Assembly (NCBI GenBank): GCA_963575745.1
Contig: CAUYUJ010000337.1
Coordinates: forward strand, 30,001-55,000
Direction of reading: 5' to 3'
Length of the DNA: 25,000 nucleotides
Source: Prorocentrum cordatum
Lineage: Eukaryota > Sar > Dinophyceae > Prorocentrales > Prorocentraceae
The translations under genes were made by a program, and so were the position numbers. The notes beneath the pieces are model-generated. The model saw nothing but the letters and a program-made list of their open reading frames with translations. It ran no database searches and was not told the DNA's origin. Below, piece after piece: positions 1 to 8,560 of this stretch; the stretch's first letter is position 1; every line of letters starts with the position of its first letter.

Positions 1-250
1 CGATCTCGGCGTTGGTCGGATGAGGTTTTGCACTCCACTCCGTCCCTTCGCTTCACGCTGCTGCTGTTTCCACTGCGCCGTCCAGGACCTTCAATATTCA
101 GCTTTCCTTGCCAGAGTTTCGGATTTACCACGTCTGAGCTCCTTCATGGCCCCCCGATGGGGACCTGCTGCAGCTTCTTGACGCCGGCATGGGATATCCT
201 CCCTCCGCACACCCTTTCTTTCGGGGGCGTACTAGCCCAGGTCAATGCAA

Positions 251-365
251 ACCTGGGTCAGTCGGGCTTTGCAGGATCCTGCAAAATCCTGCAGGGCACT
301 GCAGCATCCTGCGCGCTAGCCTGGGTCAAAGCGCCCCTGGCTTTGCAGGATCCTGCAAGATCCGG
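251..365. repeat. Direct repeat carrying perfect 16-18 bp palindromes
   Basis: Two copies of a ~45-bp direct repeat, each beginning CCTGGGTCA and containing the perfect palindrome TTGCAGGATCCTGCAA (269-284, extending to 18 bp at 268-285; and 343-358). Partial ATCCTGCA-type units lie between them. The palindromes could form short hairpins or bind a dimeric protein; no function can be assigned. Open frames on both strands across this stretch have no recognisable domain. Confidence 0.7.
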
Positions 366-2600
366 CGCTCTGGCTGACCCCTTTTTACAAGGACCCCCAT
401 CTCGAGGCTCCCGATTCTTTACATGTCTCTATCTGCTGTTGCTCCTCCTCCTGGAGCCGGTAGTGGGCGGGTATACTGCTTCCGGGATTCCCGAGATCGC
501 TGCAACACCTCGAGCCGCCGAGGAGCAACTGTGACGTGGTGCATGGGTTCACTGCGTCGCGCAATAGGCTACGATCCTGACTTCCTCTACGATACTTTGC
601 TTTTCCAGTGCAGCTACCAAGCTCCCTGCCCGCATGTGATCGCACACCCATCCTGGCCCCGAAAAATATCTCGCGTGACCGTTTTGATGTCCCATCCCCT
701 AAACTAGAAAGAACAAAAGGGCGGACCAACACGGAATAGCTCACTCCCAACGGCTCGAGCGAAGACACAATCAAATGGGCGACGACGACCTCTGCTCGCA
801 TGTTGCCGCGACTGAAAACAAATCATGATGTTTTCTTAATGCGGAGATCGATGCACCTCTCCAACGGCGGAAAACACGACCCGAAAGACAGACTGCCGTG
901 CTCTCTGTTCTGGCCCTGGTTTAGGATCAACTGCAGAGCAAGAAAGCGAATTGGCTCAATGGGAACGCCATCAAACAATCGATAGGACGTAGCACAAATC
1001 AAGAGACACAATGAGAATATCACAAGATGAACGTAAACATGCGATCATAATGCAATCGACGCACCACCGCAACAATATCACACATCAATCGAGACAGCAT
1101 CGAGACACCATCGAACTCCCACAAGCCCTCTGGGCGTAGGTCTCGGTTTCCACAACGACCTCTTCTGCCTGTTTGGGATGTGGAAATCCATACCCCCTCC
1201 CTGGGGGTCTAGACCAAGGTGTCGTCAGAACCTTCAAGATGGCTCCAAGATGGCCCGTAGCCCAAGATAGCCTCACTGATGTCGCAACATGGCCCAGGCA
1301 GGCCTGTCTGCCCTCCAACATGAATCCAAGAGGACCAGAAAGCCCCCACATGGCTTAGGCCACCGCCGCGCGCATCCAAATCAAATACCCCCTAGGCTAC
1401 GACATCGAGCAACATGAAAATGCTTCAACCTTTCCGGATGATGACCGCCGTTCCGACTTATGGAAGGCATCTGAGACCTCGGGATGGTCCTGAATTTGCC
1501 CGAAAGGGCCGTAATATGGGCACAAGAGTTTCCCAGAGGGGCCACAAGAGGCAATGTTTCTGAGTTCAAAGGGTGACGCGAACTAGAACCCTCTCCTTCT
1601 TTTGTCCACTACCTTGAACACGGCCTCAAGGGGGCCCGAAAAGCCACGAACAAAAGACCCCGAGAGAGTGCCAACATACCCACCGAAATGCCCCAACATG
1701 GCTTGAACAATCATCAAATCAACTCTCAAATAACTACTTCCAGACGAAATTGCTGGTGCTTATGTAGATCCGCTGTGTCGTTTGAGTGGTGTTCCTCCCC
1801 TTCTTTCGCTAATGCGTTTTCCACTTTCCTTCTTGCATCAACTTTCCAAATCATCGTTCGTGGATGGGCTGGTGGGGAAACGCGACGCGTCAATCATTCA
1901 ATTGGGACGTCCTCAACGCTCCGTCGCACACCAATCAGGACGTCATCGTGACAACGGTCAGTCACAAGGACACAATCAAACCACGATCGAACCACCATGC
2001 ACATCGAACTGCAACACCATCGGGCCACCACGACCAGACACCCCGCCTCGCCGTCTGATTGGATGAGCGAGGGCGATATCGGGAGCACAACCAAAACTTG
2101 GCGGGTGTCCCTCGGCACTGGCACACAGCTTCGAGCGCACGGCACGCACGGCACGACATCCAGCGGCGCCGTAGGACACTAGGCGTCGGATAGCAACAGC
2201 TGGGTCGCAGGCAGGCAAGGCATGTTACACGAAACTCGCATTTCCCCTCGGAGGCAGCCCAACAGCGGCTTGCATATCCCCTCTCACTATGATGTCAGCA
2301 ATGCGCGCGAAGGTGGCAGTGTGTACTTACAATGCTGGCAACACTTCTAGGGCAGACATGACGAACACAGGCACATCTATGTTAAGCGTGGACCCCAAAC
2401 AGTCATGTCTTGCAATCTATGCGGTGCGGCCAGGGTGGTGCAGCCAATGTAGTGCAGTCTATGTGGTACGATCTATGTGGAGCAATTGACTACCCTGCAC
2501 CGCGCTTGACCACTCCACTGCTCGCGCAAACATCCCACCCACCCACCCGCAACTTGGTTCGCAAAATCTCTTAAGACCGTGACGGTGGGTACCAAATGGC
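366..2600. other. Mostly unique sequence, no supported gene
   Basis: I see no recognisable protein domain, RNA gene or long repeat over most of this stretch. The open frames (up to ~138 codons) are short, overlap on both strands and read as arbitrary composition. Base composition is more balanced than in the downstream arrays. Minor features are a degenerate CAAGATGGC stretch near 1225-1345 and short reiterations of TCTATGTGG-like words at about 2405-2485; AATCTATGCGGTGC there recurs near 4090. Undetected exons of an intron-rich gene cannot be excluded. Confidence 0.5.
1225..1345 (+). repeat. Degenerate CCAAGATGGCC-type repeat
   Basis: Reiterated words such as CAAGATGGCTCCAAGATGGCCC and CCCAAGATAGCC, split here across a loose 10-12 bp period. 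The same words occur in reverse orientation around 17050-17140, so this is a small outlying block of the repeat family that makes the larger arrays at 4655-5165, 16490-17140 and 17590-18170. Confidence 0.5.
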
Positions 2601-2611
2601 ACTTGCCAACG

Positions 2612-3355
2612 ACAGCAACGCCGACGACGACAGCGACAACGACGACGACGACGCCGCCGACAACGACTACGACGACACCGACGACGTCTCCTACGACTTT
2701 CGAACGACGCCGACAACGACGACGACGAGCGACAACGACGGCGACGACGACGCCGACGCCGACGACGACGACGATGACAACGACACGACGATGACGACAC
2801 GACGACAACGACGACGCGACGACGACGAACGACGGTTCAACGACGCCGACGACGACGACGACGACGCGGCGACGACGACGACCCGACAACGAACGACGAA
2901 GACGACGACGACGCCGACGAACTCCGTCCTCCGCCTGGGCTCGAATGACGACTGACGAGAAGGAGGGAGACTGACGACGGCGACAACGGCGACAACGACG
3001 ACGACGACGAGAGAGGAGGGAGGACGGCGACGACGCGAACGACGAAGAAGGAGGAAGGACGGCGACGCCGACGACGGCAACGACGAGGGAGGAGGGAAGA
3101 CGACGACGACAACGACGACGACGACGACGGCAACGAAATAGGAGGGACGACGACGAGACGCTGACGACGGACGACGACGACGACGAGGGAGGAGGAGGAA
3201 AGACGACCACGGCGACAACGACGACGGAAACGACCACGACGCCAAAGAGGAGGACGACGACGAACACGAGGAAAGACAGGACGACGTAGGCGATGACGAC
3301 GACGACAACGACGCGGGAGGAGGGAGGACGGCGACGACGACGACGACGACGACGC
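2612..3355. repeat. Degenerate GAC trinucleotide tract (~740 bp)
   Basis: Almost continuous GAC/CGA triplets with substitutions to AAC, GCC and GAA. From about 2955 they are interspersed with GGGAGGAGGGA blocks that recur roughly every 100-130 bp, giving weak higher-order structure. All frames on the minus strand stay open and give Arg-, Val- or Ser-rich low-complexity translations, and one plus frame gives Asp/Asn/Thr. These frames follow from the triplet period; I do not call a gene. Confidence 0.9.
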
Positions 3356-3381
3356 AAGAGCGCGCGCGCACGCTTTTGTTG

Positions 3382-3810
3382 AAAACCCGTGTTGCGAAAC
3401 ATTGTTTTTTATATGTTTTTTGGACGCGCGATTTCGAAATCCTTCCGAAACCGATGGGTTTTGAAGGATTTCGGCGTACGCGCGCGACCACGCGCGCGTC
3501 TGCACTTCGTCCCGTTTTTTGCAGAGGATTCTCGCGACGGCACACGCGCAAGGGCGTTCGACAGATTTCGACATGCGCGCGCGCGCGAAGCCCGTTTGGT
3601 AGCATGTTGTGAAAATCTTGAAAAACCTATGGTGTTCTTAAGATTTTGCAAGAGCTCGCGCGGAAGCATTTTTAGCAAATCCGTGTTGCGAAACCATGTG
3701 TGTTTGTATGTTTTTGTTGGGAACTCGATTGCGAAATCCTTCCGACACCGAAGGTTTTTGAAGGATGTCGGCATGCGCGCACGACGACGCGCGCGTGTGC
3801 AATTCGTATC

Positions 3811-3870
<60 letters not shown>

Positions 3871-3895
3871 AAGGGATTCGTGAACAAGTGGCATG
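3382..3895 (+). repeat. Three diverged copies of a hairpin-bearing repeat unit
   Basis: A unit starting CCGTGTTGCGAAAC occurs at about 3386 and 3681, with a more diverged middle copy near 3605. Each contains a stem-loop of about 37 nt: stems at 3435-3473 (arms GAAATCCTTC and GAAGGATTTC), 3612-3647 (AAAATCTT and AAGATTTT) and 3732-3770 (one mismatch). Inner bases also pair (AACC with GGTT). Downstream of the stem, copies 1 and 3 share CGCGCGT..GCA.TTCGT and a T tract followed by GCA.GGATTC. No protein is supported. Confidence 0.75.
3812..3868 (+). repeat. Homopolymer T run, 57 nt
   Basis: An uninterrupted run of 57 T. In the related upstream copy the same position holds only 6 T (before GCAGAGGATTC near 3520). 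This suggests local expansion of a short tract rather than a poly(A) tail of an inserted retrogene, since matching repeat sequence continues on both sides. Confidence 0.9.
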
Positions 3896-3962
3896 TTATA
3901 ACAACACATGTCACCGCATAGTGTTTTTTACAAGGGAACCTCCGGGGGGAAAAACTGGTCTG

Positions 3963-4034
3963 CCTGGGATGGTATGATTTCATATTTAAGATGGACGAGC
4001 GTGCAGAATATATGTGAAATTATACTATCCCAGG
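3963..4034. other. Imperfect inverted repeat / stem-loop of 72 nt
   Basis: Left arm 3963-3985 (begins CCTGGGATGG) and right arm 4012-4034 (ends CTATCCCAGG) pair almost end to end around a ~25-nt loop. The three differences between the arms are all transitions, so an RNA of the plus strand would keep pairing through G-U wobbles. It could be a small-RNA precursor-like hairpin or a very short palindromic mobile relic. No target-site duplication was seen. Confidence 0.6.
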
Positions 4035-4099
4035 AGGACGCGTTAAGTCCTGGGGCGGGGGGGGGGGGGTCGAGTCTATATTCTTTTGAGAATCTATGC

Positions 4100-4185
4100 G
4101 GTGCAACGTGGCGCAAAGCAAACGCAACGCAGTGTCAAAGCAACGCAACGCAATGCAAACCTAGTCAAAGCAATGCTGCGCACGT
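4100..4185 (+). repeat. GCAAC/GCAAT short tandem repeat
   Basis: Reiterated 5-bp words GCAAC, GCAAT and GCAAA, with a recurring GTCAAAGCAA word. The reverse complement of the same class of repeat is seen at 18363-18415. No coding potential is inferred. Confidence 0.65.
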
Positions 4186-4650
4186 GGCGGCGACGACGGG
4201 CGAACGCACGCTGACTGGGGCGGCAGTGGGGCCCAGCTACCTTAGAAGAGAAGTGAGCACCACTAAGTGCAAGCACAGCTGGGGAACGGTAGCAGACACA
4301 TGTCTAGCGGACATGCAACATCGTTTAGACAAGACATGTAGCACGGGAGACGTGTAAACATGCGCCACCGTGCGGTAGGCAGTGAGTGGAGCGCCCTCGC
4401 GTCCCCAATCGTCTCGAATCGATAGTTCAGTCCTCGACATGGGGAATCATACGACTCGTAAGAGCCCGACCCCCAATCGTCAAACTTCACGCGTGCGGCC
4501 GCGCGCTCCTGGGGCTTGGCGCGTTACATTTCCCGAGGCCACCGTCGTTGCTTTGGTTCGGGTCTACCCTGCAAGATGCAAACCTCATTGAATAATACCG
4601 CGCTTCTGACAACAGACGTAGCATTCTCGCCTTTCGGGCTTCAGAGAGTC
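4186..4650. other. No supported feature
   Basis: Unique-looking, GC-rich sequence with only short frames on both strands and no recognisable domain, RNA gene or repeat. Confidence 0.4.
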
Positions 4651-4654
4651 TAAG

Positions 4655-5165
4655 GCGCGCGCCTCAAAAGAGCCCCAACACGGCTCCAAGGCGGCCCCCG
4701 AGGCTCCGAAGAGCGGCCGAAGAGGCCCCAAAGATGGCCACCCAGGGGGGCCCGGAGAGGCCCCCAAGAGTTTCCCAGAGGCCCCACAAGAGGCACCAAA
4801 GAAGGCCTTATGAAAATCCCAAGTGGCACACATCCATAAATCCGCCGATCCGGCGCGTGAGCTTGAAAAATCTCCGCTACAGCCTACAGCCTAGATCCTG
4901 AGCTTCAGCTCTGCTGGGGGAGGGGGGGGGGGGGATGCGCGCGGAAATTCCGAGGCGTCGGTCGCCAGAAGCCCCCAATAGGCCCCAAGAGGCCCCCAAG
5001 AGGCCCCCAAGAGGGTCCCAAGAGGTCCAAAGAGGCCCCCAGGAGGCCCCTAGCAGGACACAAGAGGCCCCCAAGAGGCCCAAAAGAGGCTCCGAGGGCC
5101 CCCGCAACGGCCCCCAGGATGTGTCAAAATGCGCCCACGAGGCCCCCGAGAGACCTGCCACGAGA
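4655..5165 (+). repeat. Degenerate GGCCCC(N)AAGAGG array
   Basis: Reiteration of words such as GGCCCCCAAGAGGC and GGTCCCAAGAGG at a loose 10-20 bp spacing, in two blocks (about 4655-4805 and 4965-5165) around a less repetitive stretch with a G run near 4918-4935. Minus-strand frames read as Gly-Ala-Ser-Trp-Gly-Leu-Leu reiterations, which follow from the repeat. The same family appears inverted at 16490-17140 and in both orientations at 17590-18170, so it is dispersed in this genome. Confidence 0.8.
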
Positions 5166-5172
5166 TCCCCAT

Positions 5173-5825
5173 CATCTCAAAGCTCTGCCATGCCACAACA
5201 TGAAATGTTCCTGTTTGTGGGCGAGGGGCCTGGGCGAGCCGGAGGACCTGGCCTGGGGCGCGGTTGGCCGCCGAGCCGTCCACGAAGAAAACGAAACAGC
5301 GTGCTGTGAGAGTAGGCGAAGACGCGAACGGGCGGAGGGGAGGGGCGAGAGAACTGAGCCAGAAAGGTTGCGGATGATAAACCCTCGCGGCATTCTGACG
5401 CCAACGAGATGAAATGTGACGCGCGACCATCTCAAAGCTCTGCCATGCCACAACATGGAATTGTCCTGCGTGTGGGCGAGGGGCCTGGGCGAGCAGGAGG
5501 ACTTGGCCTGGGGCGCGGTTGGCCACCGAGCCGTCCACGAAAAAAACGAAACAGCGTGCTGTGAGAGTAGGCGAAGACGCGAACGGGCGGGGGGGAGGGG
5601 CGAGAGAACTGAGCCAGAAAGGTTGCGGATGATAAACCCTCGCGGCATTCTGAAGCCAACGAGATGAAATGTGACGCGCGACCATCTCAAAGCTCTGCCA
5701 TGCCACAACATGGAACTGTCCTGCGTGTGGGCGAGGGGCCTGGGCGAGCCGGAGGACCTGGCCTGGGGCGCGGTTGGCCACCGAGCCGTCCACGAAGAAA
5801 ACGAAACAGCGTGCTGTGAGAGTAC
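5173..5825. repeat. 255-bp tandem repeat, 2.6 copies
   Basis: Each copy starts CATCTCAAAGCTCTGCCATG, at 5173, 5428 and 5683. The two full copies and the third, truncated copy (ending near GTGCTGTGAGAGTA, about 5825) are nearly identical, so duplication is recent. The period of 255 is divisible by 3, so open frames on both strands propagate through the copies: an 85-residue repeat in minus-strand frames and ~83-codon ORFs starting ATGACGCGCGACC-like on plus. I cannot tell whether any frame is expressed, and no known domain is recognisable. Confidence 0.92.
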
Positions 5826-5987
5826 CCATTTCCCGAATGGCGGCGTGGCTTTGGGTGCCCACAGGAGGGCGCAAAAACGCACACGCAAGGCCGAGAAATA
5901 TTACGCTATTCATTTACCAATGTTGACAATCTACTAAAGCCTAACCAACCTAATTGCTGCTGAATGATGCGGGTAAAAACTACAGAA

Positions 5988-6704
5988 TTATTTGCCGTGG
6001 GGTTCGGCGCGCCGGGTCCACAAAATTCCAGAGGCCCGGTCGACACCAGAGAGGACAATGTGCTGTTTGCCCGAGTAGCTGCACACACCACCATGGCCTT
6101 GACAGAGGCAAGGAGGCGAGACGGGGTGGTGGCACGGGGCCCAGCACACGACACGGGCGCGTTTGCGCCACGGGGCCCCGAACGAGCACATGTCCACCAT
6201 AAAGGTCTTGCAATCAGGCTTCAAAAGGAGAGAGGCCACCGGTGGGGCCGTCCACAAGAACGATGCCCCTGGATTTTCAAGGCACACTGGGGTAGAGAGA
6301 CGGCGACACAAAGAGATGACCTGCACTGAGAATCGCATCTGCGAATTACCCGAGCGCACCGTCTGGAGGGCCCTGCCGGAAAGATCCTGGAGCCCAAGAG
6401 GGCGGGCCGCCGACCTGAGGGAGCACCAGGAGGTCCCCGGGGGCCCGTGTCGGGCCCGGCCCCAGGAGGCACAGGGGGTCCCCAAACAGACGGCCCGGAC
6501 CACCCGGGATTTGAGCCACCCGAGGACCACTTGTTGGACTTCGGGGAGGCTCAGATCATGCCAAGGCCGACGCCCTTGGTCAAAGTCCAAAGGAAGCGCG
6601 GCCAGGCCAAGAGTCCTGATCCGGGCCGGGAGCCCCCCGGCCCCGGCAAAAAGTTCCAGAAAAACTGCCCGGGCCTTCATCGCAAGATGCTTCACCCCTC
6701 TCAT
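5988..6704 (-). CDS. C5-cytosine-methyltransferase-like protein, mobile-element associated
   Basis: A 238-residue open frame starting at the ATG at 6702-6704. It carries the ordered motifs of a C5-cytosine methyltransferase: motif I ELFAGAGG at residues 17-24 (AdoMet binding), motif IV GTPCASWGRAR at 75-85 with candidate nucleophile Cys78, motif VI ENP at 143-145, and a motif VIII-like WRKRARV at 179-185. Such enzymes transfer a methyl group from AdoMet to cytosine C5 in DNA. The protein is short and has no obvious target-recognition domain, so activity is uncertain. Its ATG overlaps the TGA of the upstream recombinase-like frame as ATGA, suggesting coupled translation or a recent split of a fusion protein. 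Cytosine methyltransferases captured by retrotransposons have been reported in Symbiodinium (from memory). The longer frame upstream of 6704 in this phase is low-complexity Gly/Arg/Pro and is a shadow of the recombinase. The alternative is a catalytically dead MTase-like domain. Confidence 0.72.
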   Translation of the reverse strand: MRGVKHLAMKARAVFLELFAGAGGLPARIRTLGLAALPLDFDQGRRPWHDLSLPEVQQVVLGWLKSRVVRAVCLGTPCASWGRARHGPPGTSWCSLRSAARPLGLQDLSGRALQTVRSGNSQMRFSVQVISLCRRLSTPVCLENPGASFLWTAPPVASLLLKPDCKTFMVDMCSFGAPWRKRARVVCWAPCHHPVSPPCLCQGHGGVCSYSGKQHIVLSGVDRASGILWTRRAEPHGK

Positions 6705-7695
6705 ACTACTTTTCTCGTCCTCGAATAATCGGCGGCGGGCCGCGCCGGGCTTGGCGGGGTCGCCGCCCCCTCCAGGAAGATGCCGGCCAGCGCCGCGCCC
6801 ATCGCCTCGCCGAGCTCCAGCGCGCGTGGGGGGAGCTTGCCCATCTCCGCCGAGACCCTGTCCGGGTTGGCGTAGCGGAGGAAGGACTGCGGGCTTGCCT
6901 AGCCCCCTTGGGCGGACCTCCGTCGGGCCACGAGGTCGTCGGAGGCCCCGCCGTGCAGCAGCTGATAGGGAGAGGCCATGCCGATGCCCAGCTCCACCGC
7001 CGCCGCGCGCATCGGCAGCCCCAGGCCCCGAGGGAAGCACCGCGCCCGATCCCTCCAGGATCGGCATCGCCCTCGCAGGGCAAACAGCGACGGCCCGAGG
7101 AATCCGAAGGTGTCCAGGGGGGCGGCCATGTCCCACGCCCCCGTCTTGCTCGGGAAAGGGACCAGCGCCGCGACGCCGACGTTGCCGCTGCCCTCCGCGA
7201 CGGCCTCGACGAGGTGCAGCACGACCAGCGACTCCGCCTCGCCTGGCCTCATGTACGGGCTGAAGCTCCGCATCATGGCCACCGCGTGCATGGTCAGCCG
7301 ACGTCGCAGGAGCACGCCCACCAGGGCGCCCATCACGAGCCAAGGCAGCGGCTGCCGACAACGGCGGGGGGCACAAATGCCCCAGCCCGCCAGCGCTCTC
7401 GCGCCCCGTGGCAGGCTCTCCGCGCCCCACCGACTCAGGCTGGCCACGAAGAACTTCACCGCCGCCACCCCCTTCGATGCGTCGTCGCACCGGTACCCGA
7501 GGAAGTGCAGGAGGTGGAAGTAGTCCAACTCCGCCGAGTCCTTCCAGCCCCGGCGGTTCTCGGAGGCCCGGGCCATGACGGTCTGAGCCCGCCGGCGGTG
7601 CTCCGCCAGCACAGGTCTCGAGATGGACCTCTGCTCCAGGTGGGTGAGCCCCTGCTTGCCCACCACCGCCGCCGCCAGCAGGTGGGGCGCCCGGC
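6701..7695 (-). pseudogene. Tyrosine-recombinase-like protein, interrupted by TAG
   Basis: The phase ending at the TGA at 6701-6703 is open from just after a TGA near 7696 except for one TAG at 6899-6901. No ATG lies near its 5' end, and the first Met is about 30 residues after the GTG at 7664-7666. Numbered from that GTG, visible features are a helical core (around YFHLLHFLGY, 49-58), the YMRPGEA segment (Arg140) matching the Arg-I box of tyrosine recombinases, SKTG (Lys174), YQLLHGGASDD (235-244) matching the HxxR box, and LRYANPD with candidate nucleophile Tyr265 just after the stop. The residue before His238 is Leu, where the family box normally has Arg. The GRW-like segment expected between the HxxR box and the Tyr seems missing at the TAG, so a small deletion may have created the stop. 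These enzymes cut and rejoin DNA for cryptons and DIRS-type elements. This copy looks inactive. Confidence 0.62.
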
Positions 7696-7747
7696 TGGAT
7701 CATCGACCTGGGATGAAAAAAACACAAGTGGCCATGTTGGAAAATCC

Positions 7748-7776
7748 TTAACAATTCTTCGTCGGCAAATTGTTAA
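7748..7776. other. Perfect 9-bp stem hairpin upstream of the recombinase frame
   Basis: TTAACAATT (7748-7756) and AATTGTTAA (7768-7776) flank an 11-nt loop, with an extra AAAAT/TTTT match outside. It is AT-rich in a GC-rich setting and lies about 50 bp upstream of the recombinase-like frame on the minus strand. It might mark an element boundary or be a regulatory hairpin; neither is established. Confidence 0.5.
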
Positions 7777-8560
7777 TTTTGGGCGACGCGCCCATCGCCG
7801 AGCGGGGGCGGGGCGGACTAGTTAGGGGAACGGAAGAACGAAGGGCGCCGCGATGAGATTGCGAGGACAAACGCGTGGAATATGCGAAAACGAATGCCAC
7901 GATGATGTCTAGAACGCTTCTTTGCTCCGGGGTCGAGGCATGGCCCCGCCAACGCGAGCTCTCGGGGCTTAAGACGCGAGCCCTCGCGGCCTGCGACGCC
8001 GCGCCTGGGGCCTGCCGCGCGGGGCCCTGGGGCCAGTTCGCGACCACCTGTGGCCTGCGACTTGGATGCGCAGGGCCCCTCACGCGCATCCCTGGGGGGG
8101 GGGGGGCGATGCGAATTCCAGGCGCGCCGCGCGACTCCGACGGCCGAAATCGCCAGGGATCGAAGCCCGCGGCGCGAGTTCCTGGGCCCTGCGAAGCGCC
8201 TCCCCCCAGGGCATGCGACGGGGCCGTCTTCTCAAGCATGCGACGGGAGCCCTTGGGACATCGGGCCCAAATTTGCCATGGCATTCGAGTTGGCTCAGAC
8301 TGGGCTGACTCGGCTGAGCTAGGCAGGGATGGCCTAGACCATGGCAGGGTTACACGCAGCATGGGCCTGGCAAGACTTTACCACGAGCCTTTGCATTGCG
8401 AGGGGGGGGGGGGGGCTGTCAACGGCGCAACTGTCGCAACTTCTGTAAGCTCCTGGGCAAGCCAGCGCAATTGTACGCCACGCGATCCGGACGAGATCTC
8501 GCGGCTCCCTGGATAATGAAAGTGGGTGGTAGTGGTGGCGGGGGGGGACGTGGTGACGGG
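7777..8560. other. No supported gene; GC-rich sequence with G runs
   Basis: GC-rich sequence with uninterrupted G runs near 8093-8107 and 8401-8415, and repeated GGCCTGCG/GCCCTGCG-like words around 7985-8215. Open frames on both strands have no recognisable domain and are explained by low A+T content. Confidence 0.45.

Noticed and set aside
1250-1280. Possible dinoflagellate spliced-leader relic (CCCGTAGCC..)
   Set aside because: Only about 9 nt match the leader I remember, and it sits in the CCAAGATGGC repeat. GGCTCAAG near 24955 is likewise too short.
2473-3605. Long minus-strand frames (304-309 codons) over the GAC tract
   Set aside because: They are Arg/Val/Ser low complexity produced by the triplet period, and all phases are open.
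3812-3868. Poly(A) tail of a processed retrogene
   Set aside because: The same repeat unit continues on both sides and in another copy, so it is an internal tract expansion.
5050-5913. 287-codon minus-strand ORF with 85-residue repeats
   Set aside because: It is the translation of the 255-bp tandem repeat; competing frames exist on both strands and no domain is seen. Kept as a repeat only.
6705-7754. N-terminal 350 residues of the long minus-strand frame containing the methyltransferase
   Set aside because: Gly/Arg/Pro-rich arbitrary sequence; the recombinase motifs are in another phase, so this part is a shadow.
7748-7785. Rho-independent terminator (hairpin followed by TTTT)
   Set aside because: The context is eukaryotic and the T tract is only four long; more likely a boundary or chance hairpin.
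6163-7825. Long plus-strand frames opposite the recombinase/MTase module
   Set aside because: Antisense shadows of GC-rich coding sequence with no domains.
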